Origin: Scatophagus argus
Taxonomy: Eukaryota > Chordata > Actinopteri > Scatophagidae
Direction: 5' to 3'
Assembly: GCF_020382885.2 (NCBI RefSeq)
Contig: NC_058510.1
Coordinates: 2,678,001-2,742,000, forward strand
DNA: 64,000 nt
Shown: in pieces, positions 13,101-23,321 of the stretch
Layout of the letters: each line of letters starts with the position of its first letter
Position numbering within the stretch: the stretch's first letter is position 1
Notes under the pieces: generated by a model
Database searches by the model: none
What the model was told of the DNA's origin: nothing
Seen by the model: the letters and a program-made list of their open reading frames with translations, nothing else
Program-made: the position numbers and the translations under genes

Positions 13101-16100
13101 TGATGTCATTTTCATTTTATTTAGTTTGTACCTGGTCCAATTTTTCATATGTTGTCAAAGTCTCTTATTAGTTAATGTGTTGAGTGTGTTTATGTGGAAG
13201 TATTCATGTCAAATACACAGTGATTTATGCCTACTCAATACACACAGCCAAATAAAGAGTTAAATTTATTCTGACATGAGAAACCTGTATTTTAAAAGAA
13301 ATTACAAACAGCTTAAAGAGCTTGCTGGTATGTTTTTCTATTTTAAGTTAGTCATTGAAGCCATTTAATGATTTTATTTAACAGCACTGTAATCTGTCTT
13401 TTCATGTGTGTGTTTTAACAGTGAAGCGTAGCTTAATCAAAACGATGGAAACATAAGATAACTGCTGTGTAAATTTAGATGCATGCTTTCTTCTCAGTGT
13501 TGTAAGTGTTGCTTCTTATTTGCTTCCAATTGCGGTGGCATCTTTTTTTCCATGTTCTTCTAATATCTGTCTGTCTGTCCGTCTGTCTGTCTGTGTGTCC
13601 TCCGCTGACTTTAACATCAAAAGCCCCTCTTCAAACCCTACATGCAAAAACTACCAACACCAAGTCGGGTTGTGTCATCCCCGTTCATGCAAAAACTACC
13701 AAAAGGGTTGTGTGTCATTTAGAAACCGAGAGCAGGTCTTGAATCTAGATGGGGACTTTTATTTATTCCTGTCTTGTCTGCTGCTATTGCTGTTGTGTTG
13801 CACTGAGCAGATATGATGCCCAGTCACAGTATGGACTTACCAGTTCCTAGAGGTACTAGCATGCTCATGCTAGGTGGAGAGCTCACCTCATATGGTACAG
13901 AAACTGAAATGGAGATGTTTGTATCACACAAGTATGTTTCAGTAAGCAGCTCTTTTTTTTCAGCCCTGATGGTAAGTCTCCTTTTACATGCTGTAAAAGT
14001 CAGGCCACAAAATAACTTGGAATTATGTTCTTTGCAGGTCATTTTAGTGAAACTGAAAGCTGTGAATTTTATCTTAATTTAGAGGTAGACTTGTGTTCTG
14101 GACGTATTATGGCCCTTGGCTGAACACAGAATTGAATTTTGGAACACATGAGCCACACTCGTCTAACTCCAATTAAAGTTAAGATACAAACTGCAGGATT
14201 CAGTTCATTTTCAGTCAACAGATAATTCAAATTTATTTGGTGAATGGTGCAATTTTAGGCCCATCATTTTAGTCTGAGTGCCTGTTACTAAAGCTGATTT
14301 TGAAAGGTAGGGCAGGTCATCAGTGTTTATGACGTGACGTCCTGAAAGCATCTTGGTTTTGAGATCATCTTCACTCTGTTTAGCAGCTGCTGAAAATTCT
14401 GCAGTTTTTTAGAGTGAAATGGAAATAAAGCCATGTATGCTTGTCTTATAACAGGATCACTTAAAGAGTTCAAAGTGGCTTCTGTCCAGCTTGAAAACCA
14501 CTGTCTGTAGTTTTATGTTATTAAAGTCACTGTTAGTTTCATTAGGATTTCGAGTACTCACGTCGAGACTCAGCTTTGAGTTCAGGTAAAAGGTGGGTAA
14601 GAAGATGCTGCAGATGATCTCATAACGAAGACAACACCTGACAAGACCTGATCTTTTTAAATTAAAGAAATGTGTTTCGCAGATAAACATGTTGCTTTGA
14701 TTCTGCATGGCTTTTGATTGCTCCTTTAAGTAGTGGCTGACTAAATGTATGTATGGTTGTACAGTATATACATAAGCCTGTGTCGATATTTGCTCAGTTC
14801 TTAATGTTGAGATGTTATTCAGATGAATTGCCTTGCTGTATGGTTTTCTGCTTTCTGGATAAAAAGTTGACAGATAGTTTGTTGTAATTGATGATTAATA
14901 TGTGAGTAATTTATTATAATGATGTTGGTCTATCTAGTGTGTTCACTCGGAGTAACTGGCCATATTACCGTTAAAGTTGAAGTTGATATTCATGGTTCCC
15001 AGTCGGGGTGTAAGGAAATATTGATACATGGGAGTATTGCAGTATTATGTTTTCTTTATACTGTATCAATTCTCCACATTTTTAGATAATATTTTACCTT
15101 TTATTTGTGACAGAGGTTTATTTATTTTATTTTTATTATTTATTTATTTTAAAAGGGAATGTGAGTGCAGGATAAGTTTCTGATCACAATAAATGAAGAG
15201 AATGAATTATTAAGAAGTCAAATTAAAGTACGGGCTAATTTTGGCCCCCGAAAAACTTTGAAGGAATAATTGTGTGCCCTGAAGGAGAAAGGCTCTTTTG
15301 TTATATCTGCCAAATGGGTCTATATTTGGTGAGGACTTGATCTAATTTTAGACCCAAGTTCCCCACACTGTAGATGAATTTTTCGCAGTATGAAATATCA
15401 TATGGTTATGTCTAAAGATGCCTTGGAATTGTAGACATTCATTATTTGTCTGAAGAGCAGGCGGAACATCAGCTTCACGTGTGATGATCCAAATGATTTG
15501 GTGTCTTGTTCTTGTCCCTTTCATGTTTTGTTGTCTTCCTGTTCTTGCCTTGTTCTTTCCAGGGCCAAGGAATGTTGCCTTATTTTGCTAACTTCCGTCT
15601 GCTTGCTGAGTTTTCTACACCATGTGTGAACCAGCGGTACGTACCTGCTTATGAATGACTTGGGTCTTCAAAGGTCCAGTGTGTACGAATCTAAGAGAAT
15701 CTGTGCTTTTGTTACCTTAAAATGGGCCTTTTATATCTATGGAGGAAGTACGTTCTCCTCCGCAAAGTCCGCCATGTTGTTCTATTGGAGCCCAGAGCGG
15801 ACAAACAAAACGGTAGGTCTAAAGAGGGACTATCAGGTTTTTAGTGGCTCCGTCAGGGAGGGTGAGAGGAGGAGTGATCAGATTGGACTGCTAGACGCTA
15901 GCTGACTGTACTACTGGAGATTATGTGTCTGTCTGTAATACTTTATGTGTACTGTTAGGCAGGAGTTTTTAAATACATGCAGGTTATCCACTGCTTGTTG
16001 CATGTTTTCTTTGTGTTCAGTCGGTTCTTTTTTTAATTTGATGGTTGTCTAAATCTTTTTCCATCCAAATTTTAAACCATTTATCTGGACAAATCTTAAG

Positions 16101-16516
16101 TCATACCAAATGTGTTATTTGTGATTGTCTTCATCATTTTCATATTTAGATGCTCTCCTGTTATACTCTGTTTTCTTAACTATGTGTTGTGTTTCAGCTG
16201 GTTCTTTGAGGTGCTTGGTTATCCCAAGTCCTCCCGGCCCAACATGGCGAATGGCGTTGCCATGGCAGTAGTCTTTTTCATGGTCCGCATCGCCGTCATG
16301 CCGGTCTACTACAGTCGTATGTATACGGTCTATGGCACTGAAGCCTTCTACCTGGTGCCCTGGGGTGGCCGTGTAGCCTGGATCTGCTCCAGCATCTGCT
16401 TGGACGTCATGAACATTATGTGGATGCATAAGATTGCCCGCGGCTGCTACAAAGTGCTGCGCTCGGCGCGCCAGAGCAAAGCCGGCGTGCCTCAGGAGAA
16501 CGGGAAGACGGATTAA
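7190..16516 (+). CDS. tlcd4: TLC domain-containing protein 4 (TMEM56), complete, 263 aa
   Basis: A six-coding-exon gene, all junctions GT-AG and in phase: 7190-7344, 9212-9301, 10781-10839, 10957-11051, 15563-15636, 16198-16516. The 263-residue product matches the mammalian TLCD4 length, and the start ([10 protein letters not shown]) aligns with the family start. It is a multi-pass membrane protein with the TLC (TRAM-LAG1-CLN8) domain. The conserved His pair is at residues 121-122 (FVVHHL), followed by the LAG-like stretch GQGMLPYF and, after the last junction, [15 protein letters not shown] proteins are ER/plasma-membrane lipid-handling proteins. Relatives TLCD1/2 influence membrane phospholipid unsaturation, but the precise TLCD4 activity is not established. 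The C-terminus ends in a basic, Lys/Arg-rich cytosolic tail. Long introns 1, 2 and 5 hold no other gene that I can see. Confusion with the paralogue TLCD4a or b of fish is possible. Confidence 0.94.
9691..9710 (-). promoter_or_regulatory. CTCF-like motif, reverse orientation
   Basis: GCCCCCTGGTGGCTGGCTGC; on the minus strand it contains CCACCAGGGGGC, the CTCF core. It lies in a tlcd4 intron. Motif evidence only. Confidence 0.45.
13566..13740. repeat. (CTGT)n microsatellite and a short tandem duplication
   Basis: A (CTGT)n/(CTGTC) tract at about 13566-13600 is followed by two copies of a roughly 45-bp unit, recognisable by CATGCAAAAACTACCAA at about 13640 and again near 13687. It sits in tlcd4 intron 5. 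No coding signal. Confidence 0.6.
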
Positions 16517-19500
16517 GGGAACCAGGGTGTCAGCGGCGAGACAATGCCACAGCAGAGACAAAACGACATCACTCTCGGTGGACTGGCCAGCAGCAGCTTA
16601 GACACCTGCCCGTCACACCCGGGACGAGTGAGATCACAGGACTGAATGTAACGAGGGAAACTGAGATTTTTGTGTCGTAAGTGGGCACCGTCTCCCAGCT
16701 GTACAGATGGATTCTTTAACTGGCCATCCCTAAGCCATGAAATGACCTCTTAGCAATACTCTGTGCGCATGGCCAGTTATTTTTCTCTTGAACAACTGAC
16801 ACAGAAGAGGTCGTCCTGGGACAGTGGACTGTTAGCCCAACCACAAATTGTCAAAAAGTTTACCGTTCTTTACGTACTCAACAAAAGACTACATTTTTTT
16901 TTGTATTACTACTGTTGCCTGAGTCCCAGGATAAAAGTGATGAATAAGGAAAAGGGATGGAAAAAGTGAGGGAAACTCAAAAACATTCAGCGATTCCTCA
17001 TTGACAGTCAGTGCCATGAAATCATTGTCAGATGCTTGTTGAGGAGAAGGGTCAAGCATCTCTTAGTTTTTCCTCAGTAAACCTTGAGCTAAATTTGCAG
17101 GGACTCGACTGACACGGGATGAAATTACATTAAGTGCAGTCACAGGGAGCGAATCGGTTCATCTCTAACCCACTGTCATTCAATTAAGAAATTCGTTTAC
17201 AAAGCCGGCCTTTAAGACTTTTATTGGAATATTGTGAGTCTTTTATTTGCATTTGAATGCGTTTGAATTTAGTTTCAGTCATGTGGGGTCAAACAGGCAT
17301 CAGTACGCTGTATGTAGTCTGTTTCTTTTGTCTTGCTGGTGTCAAGGCAAATAGATTTTTAAAGATATGATTCGAGATAACTGTTTTAATGGGAAGGAGA
17401 CTGATGTACAGAGTACCTTTAGATATGCCTGAAAGGGAAACTGAATGTCAATGCTTTGTTTGTACACTGACATTAAGCAATTCAAGAACAGTAATTTTCC
17501 TTAAAGAAATATGGATTTAAAGGGGAATTCTGGTATTTTTAAACCTGAGCTCCATGTTTACATGTTTTTTGTGTATAAAGTTCATGCTTTGCAAATCCTT
17601 TAGAACTGGTCCAGTAGATCACCTCAGCTGGCAGCAGCAACACGTGATCCTTTGGGGCGACTCGGACCGTCACAGTCACGTCCACTGGAAGTGCTTGTCG
17701 CTCTGAAATCTCGCGGGTGGTGAGTTGTTGCAGTTGTCACCTCATCTGGTTTGTCGACATCACCTAAACATTCGGCCACGACCTTGGAAATAGATTCTTG
17801 CTGGTGGTTCCTCTCGGAAAACGCCAAACTTCTCACTCCATCTCTGACTCACATGTTCACTCCTGCAGCTTCCTGCAGCAACTGTTCTCTCGGAAGATTT
17901 CAGAGTGAGACTTCTTCCTGAGCGAGGCTTGTTTCTGGTTAAACGTGAAAGGTTTTACTCTTTAACAAAAAAAGAGATCCTCTCTGTAATGTTCTCAGAT
18001 GCTTAGAGTAACGGGCTCCACCTGGGAGAGGCAATAAAAGCATTTTAATTGGACATAAGTTTGACTGCCCAGGCTGCCCCACATATGAATCATTTACACA
18101 CAAAATATGTCAACGTGAGACTCGGGTTTAAAAATACCAGAATTCCCCTTTAATGTGTATACATCCTGACACTTCACAGAATGGAACAAGCGTCGCTGAG
18201 ACGTCACTTGGTTTGGTCGAGCCTACATTGTATTTATTACACACTGTGCAATGTGGCGGATTCAGAATCAGTGTCATAGACAAAGATGAACCTACAGACA
18301 GGGAGCAGCTGCTTTGAAATGTGTGTTTATGTTAAGAGGTTTGGTGGAACATGTTGACAGGACTCTGACACTCACACACACAGATTTTATTTCCCCAGCA
18401 TCAGGTGTTGGCCTTAGCTTTATGGAATATTCACACTTCCTCTTTATGATATGTTTTTTAAATTTACCCCTGGGCAACATTTGCTGACAAGCTGCATGCT
18501 GCTTTGTGCGTTTGCCATGAATTGGAATTTAAATTCAGTACATGATTTCAGGTTTATGTAAAATCAAAGACATTATTCTGTGTTTCAGATGGTTCTGTAT
18601 ATGTTGGAGCATTGTGAGCTTCTTTCTCATACATATAATGTGCACTCCCATATTTATTCATTGAATGCATTTCAGGATTGTCTTACTGTTTTCAGTGGGC
18701 ATGAATTTAATGAAAGGATTGGTTTTTTTTTTTCTTCAAACCACCATCACCCGGCAGTGCATCCATCTTAATCATCCTGCATCTCTGAACACAGGAAAAA
18801 AAATCCGTTCAGAAGACAAATCATGTGCTCAAATTAAAAGCAACATTTCATCACTGACTTATGAAACCTGCACCTGAATCTTCATCGCGAGTGCGTCTTT
18901 TCAGGCTGTGCATCAAAAGCTTCTGTCGGATGTTTTACGAAGCGCAAACGGGGTTCGCTGGTCTTTGGAAACTCGCTATGCTGTGTTCAGAATTTGATTT
19001 TGTTGCCTTTTTAAAAACAACTTATGATTGCACAGTGAATATTTTGTTGCATCCAGCTTCTCAACCACTGAAAAATGTGTTGCTTTTCAGTTCTTCTGTG
19101 TTTCAAATGTCTGATGCCTGTCTGACGGCATCGGCCTTTGTAACAGATCAGTTTCAACTGTAAACCGAGACTCGTAAAGGTTGGTTGTTTTAGTGCTTTT
19201 ATTACAGTTTTAAAATTTTTAGAGATTTATGTGTTTGCGCCAGTGCTTAAGCCATTGCTACTCTTTTTTTTTTTTTCTTCAAATCCCTGAGCATTTGCAT
19301 ACAACAGTGCCAACTTGCAACCATGATTTGATGGTTCAGATCATTTCTGTCCACAAAAACGCTGTGAATGGGGCTCAGTTTAGTTTGGCATGTAAAACAG
19401 TGTGAAAGACTTGTCTCAGTTAGGCCACGGATTCCAGGCAGCGTGTCTGGAACAGGATGGACTTGGACTGTCGCCTGCTCTACATGTGGACATCACTATC

Positions 19501-20245
19501 TCACACCTTAGGAGAGAGTCAGGATGTGCCGTTTGTTCACATTTCAGTGGAATTAAATGGAAGTCACTCGAGGGTTTCAGGACAGCAGGCTCCTTCTGGT
19601 TGAATCGGGGGTGGCTCTGTATGCAAGGTCATGCATGGTCAATATGGTCTTCTTCATGCACTCTCTATAACTGCATGTGGTATTGCATGGGGATTGCACT
19701 GTAAACAAAATAGCATTTACATTTGCAAGGCAAGTTTTGTTCTTTTTCTTTTTCTTAGTACATGTACATAATGTTTACTTAAACGTTATTCTTGTACTGT
19801 GCCACATAATGTAACCCACAGATGATAATGATGTGATGGGAACATCTTAAAGCAGATATTTAGTATAATATCCAGCACAGAAAATAATCAGTAAGGGAAT
19901 ACTTGAATACTAATCAGCACAGTTTATAACAATCTGGGCAGTGCAAATAAGCATTAATCTGATGTGCATCTTGCATTACAAGCGTACCATTGTCTTTAAT
20001 TTATTAATCCAAGAGACGTAGACGTAAAGTGAAGCGGATGCTCGTTGGGAGAGCAGAGTGCTGCTGTCGGCTAGATAAACTGGTGTTGGTGTTGTTTCTG
20101 TTCTGAATGTTGTATGGAGGTCAGACATGAGTAGGTGGAGTGTTCAGTGACATTCTATGAATGTATTGGAGAAAAGTAAAAAGAAAAAAAATTGTCATTT
20201 ACGTTTTCATTTGTTCTTTACAATAAATCCCAAATTAACTGATGT
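16517..20245 (+). other. tlcd4: Long 3' UTR of tlcd4
   Basis: From the TAA at 16514-16516 there is no further splice-consistent coding exon. The sequence is AT-rich up to an AATAAA at 20222-20227 followed by a GT-rich stretch (GTGCTGTGTGTC), the best poly(A) site. An alternative AATAAA lies near 18034. The 637-bp inverted-repeat element at 17517-18153 would be embedded in the long transcript form. Confidence 0.55.
17517..18153. mobile_element. Non-autonomous DNA transposon (MITE-like) with 33-bp terminal inverted repeats
   Basis: The left end (17517-17549) starts TTAAAGGGGAATTCTGG and the right end (18121-18153) is its reverse complement with one mismatch (CCTGAG versus CTCGGG). Both ends abut TTAA, which may be part of a target duplication. 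The interior has no transposase-like reading frame; a 70-codon frame on the minus strand shows no known domain. Length, near-perfect inverted ends and lack of coding capacity fit a non-autonomous DNA element. I cannot assign the superfamily with certainty. Confidence 0.7.
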
Positions 20246-20249
20246 GCTG

Positions 20250-21903
20250 TGTGTCATTTGGGTGCTCACTTGTTTAGCTTGTCTTTAGCATGGATTCAGT
20301 AATGCTGCCAAAAATGTGCTAAAAATCACCAAACCTAAACAGATTTGTATGCTGCTATTTGAAGAAATCATTAACCAGTCACAGCAGCAGAGCTCACTTT
20401 ACCCCATTCCCACTGATAATAACAATATTGTAACAATATACATACACATTTCAAATGTCACTTCATTTTCAGTGTTATGGCTTATTTTTCCTGGCAGTTG
20501 TGTAATTTCTTATGCAGAGGCAAGTTCTTAACTGAGAACAATATCTAAACATTGTGGTGCCATTAAACTGGAGACAAAAATAATACAATATTAAACTCCC
20601 ACTTCACATGGTGTGTGCTAATGTCGTACATGGCCACTAGAGGGCAGTACGATAATGTATTTTAGTTTTCTCCAGCCTTACTTCAGATCCCTGCAGGCGA
20701 TGTGTCCTGCAGTGGGGCTCTGGTTTTGAGGGCCCGAGTTGACAGACAAAGCAAGACTCAAATCAGACTGAATCACCTTCAACAAACACAGTTCACTGGG
20801 GAACATCTACAAACACAGTCATCATGGTGACGGTGGAAGATGACCCCTGAAGCCACCCTGCAGTAAACAGAAGATGATAATCTCTGTTTTTATCATGACA
20901 GCAGAATTAAATCAAGGCTGTCAGCATACAAATGTTCAGCAGATGATATAAGCTTGTATACGTATATATGATGTGTCAGAGGCCTCACAGACGAAAGAGC
21001 AACACTTTACTTTGTTTAACCACCACAGTATATCTACAGTAGTATTGACTCATTTCATCATGCCTGTAAACCTGCCTACCATAGCATTATATTTCATATT
21101 TTATTGTATTATATTTTATTTTATATCTTATATTCTTAACTTCTTCTGTCTTAGATTTTCACCTTTACATGCATGATTTTCTTTGAATACACCTGTTGTT
21201 TCAGTTTGTCACGTTTGCCTTAATACATGTGTTAAGTCACTCTAGCAGACATGAATACGGTAAATATTACAACAGAATCCAAGCTGCGGCAGCTACAATG
21301 AAACTACAAAAAAATGTAGCATTATACACAGAAAAAGTAACTTTTCACAAGTTTTATTAAGTGCTCGATGTTCATTTGACTTCATCAGTGTCCAGTGTTT
21401 GGATCCACTGACTGACTGTCAGTCGCAGACAGCTCAGACCTTTATGTTTTAAATAGAATATTTATTCTTTGACTTTGCCTATCAGGCTCTGCAGGGTGAT
21501 CAAAGTGCAGAGTCATTATCGCAGCAGATGCTCACTGTCTGCAGGGATTGGATGTGGGCTTTCTGGTTGAAGGACATTCTTGTCCTCAAGGCTTTCTTAT
21601 CTGGAAAATCCCCTCCACAAACACACCACGTACACACACATTAACATCATTTTGCTTTTTTAATTCAAGAAAGAGTGATGTTTAAAAATCTCCCACTAAT
21701 AGTTTGTGATGCCACACTTTAATTACTGTTACAGCGTATTTGTTGTCAGTGGAAATGACACTTTTACACCTTTGAAACTCTTACGTAGCACATTATTTTA
21801 TTGTAAGACTGACATTATTTCGAACAACCACGATAGTTTTAAACAAACATACTGCTGTATATCTTAGTGACATCTGACCTACTTTACAGTACAGTATTTT
21901 AAA
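20250..21903. other. Intergenic region between tlcd4 and bco1l
   Basis: AT-rich intergenic DNA with no splice-consistent coding exon. The only site I can name is a CTCF-like motif at 20632-20648. A run of short TTTAT/TATAT repeats lies at about 21090-21130. Confidence 0.5.
20632..20648 (+). promoter_or_regulatory. CTCF-like motif, forward orientation
   Basis: GGCCACTAGAGGGCAGT matches the CTCF core (CCACNAGRGGGCAG) on the + strand. It lies about 2.7 kb upstream of bco1l. Motif evidence only. Confidence 0.5.
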
Positions 21904-22438
21904 TACATTATATGGACAAAAGTACTGGGACACACCTCTACATTATTCAATTCAGGTGTGGTGTGGGGTTTTTTCCCCAGTGAGGGGAAATCTTAATGCT
22001 TCAGCACACCAAGACATTTTGGACAATGCTATGCTTCCAACTTTGTGGCAACAGTTTGTTGAAGGCCCTTTTCTATTCCAGCATGACTGTGCCCCAGTGC
22101 ACAAAGCAAAGCTCCATAAAGACATGGTTGGATGAGTTTGGTGTGGAAGAACTTGACTGGCCCACACAGAGCCCTGACCTCAACCCCATCCAACACCTTT
22201 GGGATGAACTGGAACGGAGATTGTGAGCCAGGCCTTTTGGTCCAACATCAGTGTGTGACCTCACAAATGCTCTACTGCATGAATGGGCACAAATTCCCAC
22301 AGAAACACTCCAACATGTTGTGGAAAGCCTTCACAGAAGAGTGGAAGCTGTTAGAGCTGCAAAGCTGTTTGTGTGCTTAGGATGCGTTGTCATTAATGTC
22401 CAAGTCAAGTGTCCCAATACTTTTGTCCATGCTGTGTA
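21904..22438 (+). mobile_element. Deleted Tc1/mariner-like element (copy 1)
   Basis: About 535 bp with inverted ends: TGGACAAAAGTACTGGGACA near 21913 and the complementary GTCCCAATACTTTTGTCC at 22411-22428, with TA at both outer borders. Inside, a 76-codon + strand frame (21996-22226) gives the C-terminal part of a Tc1-type transposase, including DWPTQSPDLNPIQHLWDEL. The N-terminal DNA-binding half and the first part of the catalytic domain are missing. The position of the third catalytic acidic residue (NPIE in active Tc1 enzymes) reads NPIQ. The element cannot encode an active enzyme and would need one in trans to move. An almost identical copy lies at 61647-62192 in opposite orientation. 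Confidence 0.85.
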
Positions 22439-22517
22439 CTTTATCCTGCCTTCGTTTATTTCATTTAAAAAATGTTATTAAAACTTCACCAACGACAGTA
22501 TATAATCAATCATTTAT

Positions 22518-22832
22518 CTAAATATCTTGTAGGTCGTGAGCATCTCCTGCAGTGGACTGTGCGGTTGCAGTGGACACTACAAACACTTCGTCACTGTCAG
22601 AGTCTGAAGTGGAACTTGATGAGACGGAAGACAAGATGAGATCATCACTGGGCTTTTGATTAGGACTCAAGGACACACCTACAGTTTGTACAAACAGTTT
22701 GTACAAACTGTAGGTGTGGAGGATGACAGGGGTTAACTCTCTAGATTCACTTCCAAGAAAAGGTTCAGCATAAATAACACAGCTGTACATGATAATGACG
22801 GGTGTAAAACACGAAAGGCGATATCGTGGCAT
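22518..22832 (-). other. Acidic, Ser-rich 104-codon ORF, unassigned
   Basis: The minus-strand frame from 22832 to 22518 encodes a protein whose C-terminal third is Ser/Asp-rich (SSSSTSDSDSDEVFVVS). An acceptor-like CTGTAG lies at the palindrome edge, so the acidic part might be a terminal exon. No recognised domain, no clear poly(A) signal next to the stop, and the frame runs through a perfect palindrome. I list it only as an unexplained ORF. Confidence 0.15.
22674..22718. repeat. Perfect 45-nt palindrome
   Basis: Two 22-nt arms, 22674-22695 and 22697-22718, are exact reverse complements around a single central A at 22696 (arm core CACACCTACAGTTTGTAC). It lies about 600 bp upstream of the bco1l start codon. 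It could extrude as a cruciform or fold as a hairpin if transcribed. Confidence 0.95.
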
Positions 22833-23321
22833 GTAGACTCATAACCATCACCAAATTATATAATATATTACGTAACCCCCTTCATGTGTTCTAAAGTCTC
22901 AGTCATAAAACCATCTCTTGCACATCTTACACGCATTCTTACACATTAATTACGAGGCTGATCAACAAATAATACAATCTATGGGATATTTAGCGTTAAA
23001 AACTGCAAATTCCGGGTAATGAAAGTGGATTATGTAATCCAGCAAGAGAGGCCAAAGAGTAACAGTGAGAGGTAAACAGTTATCCCGCTCTGTACCTTTA
23101 ATGAAGGACAAAAAAGTTTAGTAAAACGGCTCATGTCAGAAGATCAGTGCAACAAACATGGAATCAGGTTATTTAACAGATGAGGAATCCAGTCTGAGGC
23201 GACCAGGTGTCGGACCGTCCCCTCCCCACAGGTTGATAAGGGAAGAGCCTTAAGGGGTGTGTTTCACCTGCGGAATTCATTCAGACCCTTCGGCGTGTTG
23301 CTGCCCACTCTGTCCCCAGAC

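Larger units (their letters stand above)
22439..23321 (+). promoter_or_regulatory. bco1l: Upstream flank and likely promoter region of bco1l
   Basis: No clear TATA box is visible. The last 150 bp before the ATG are GC-richer and include a GGTTGATAAGGG motif (GATA/caudal-like) near 23231 and a C-rich block. The 45-nt palindrome lies at 22674-22718. The transcription start is unknown. Confidence 0.3.

Noticed and set aside
13506-13816. Cys/Leu-rich overlapping ORFs on the + strand
   Set aside because: Created by the (CTGT)n microsatellite and a tandem duplication inside a tlcd4 intron.
16115-16561. 148-codon minus-strand ORF opposite the last tlcd4 exon
   Set aside because: It is the antisense shadow of a conserved TLC-domain exon with high coding GC. 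Its protein has no family resemblance.
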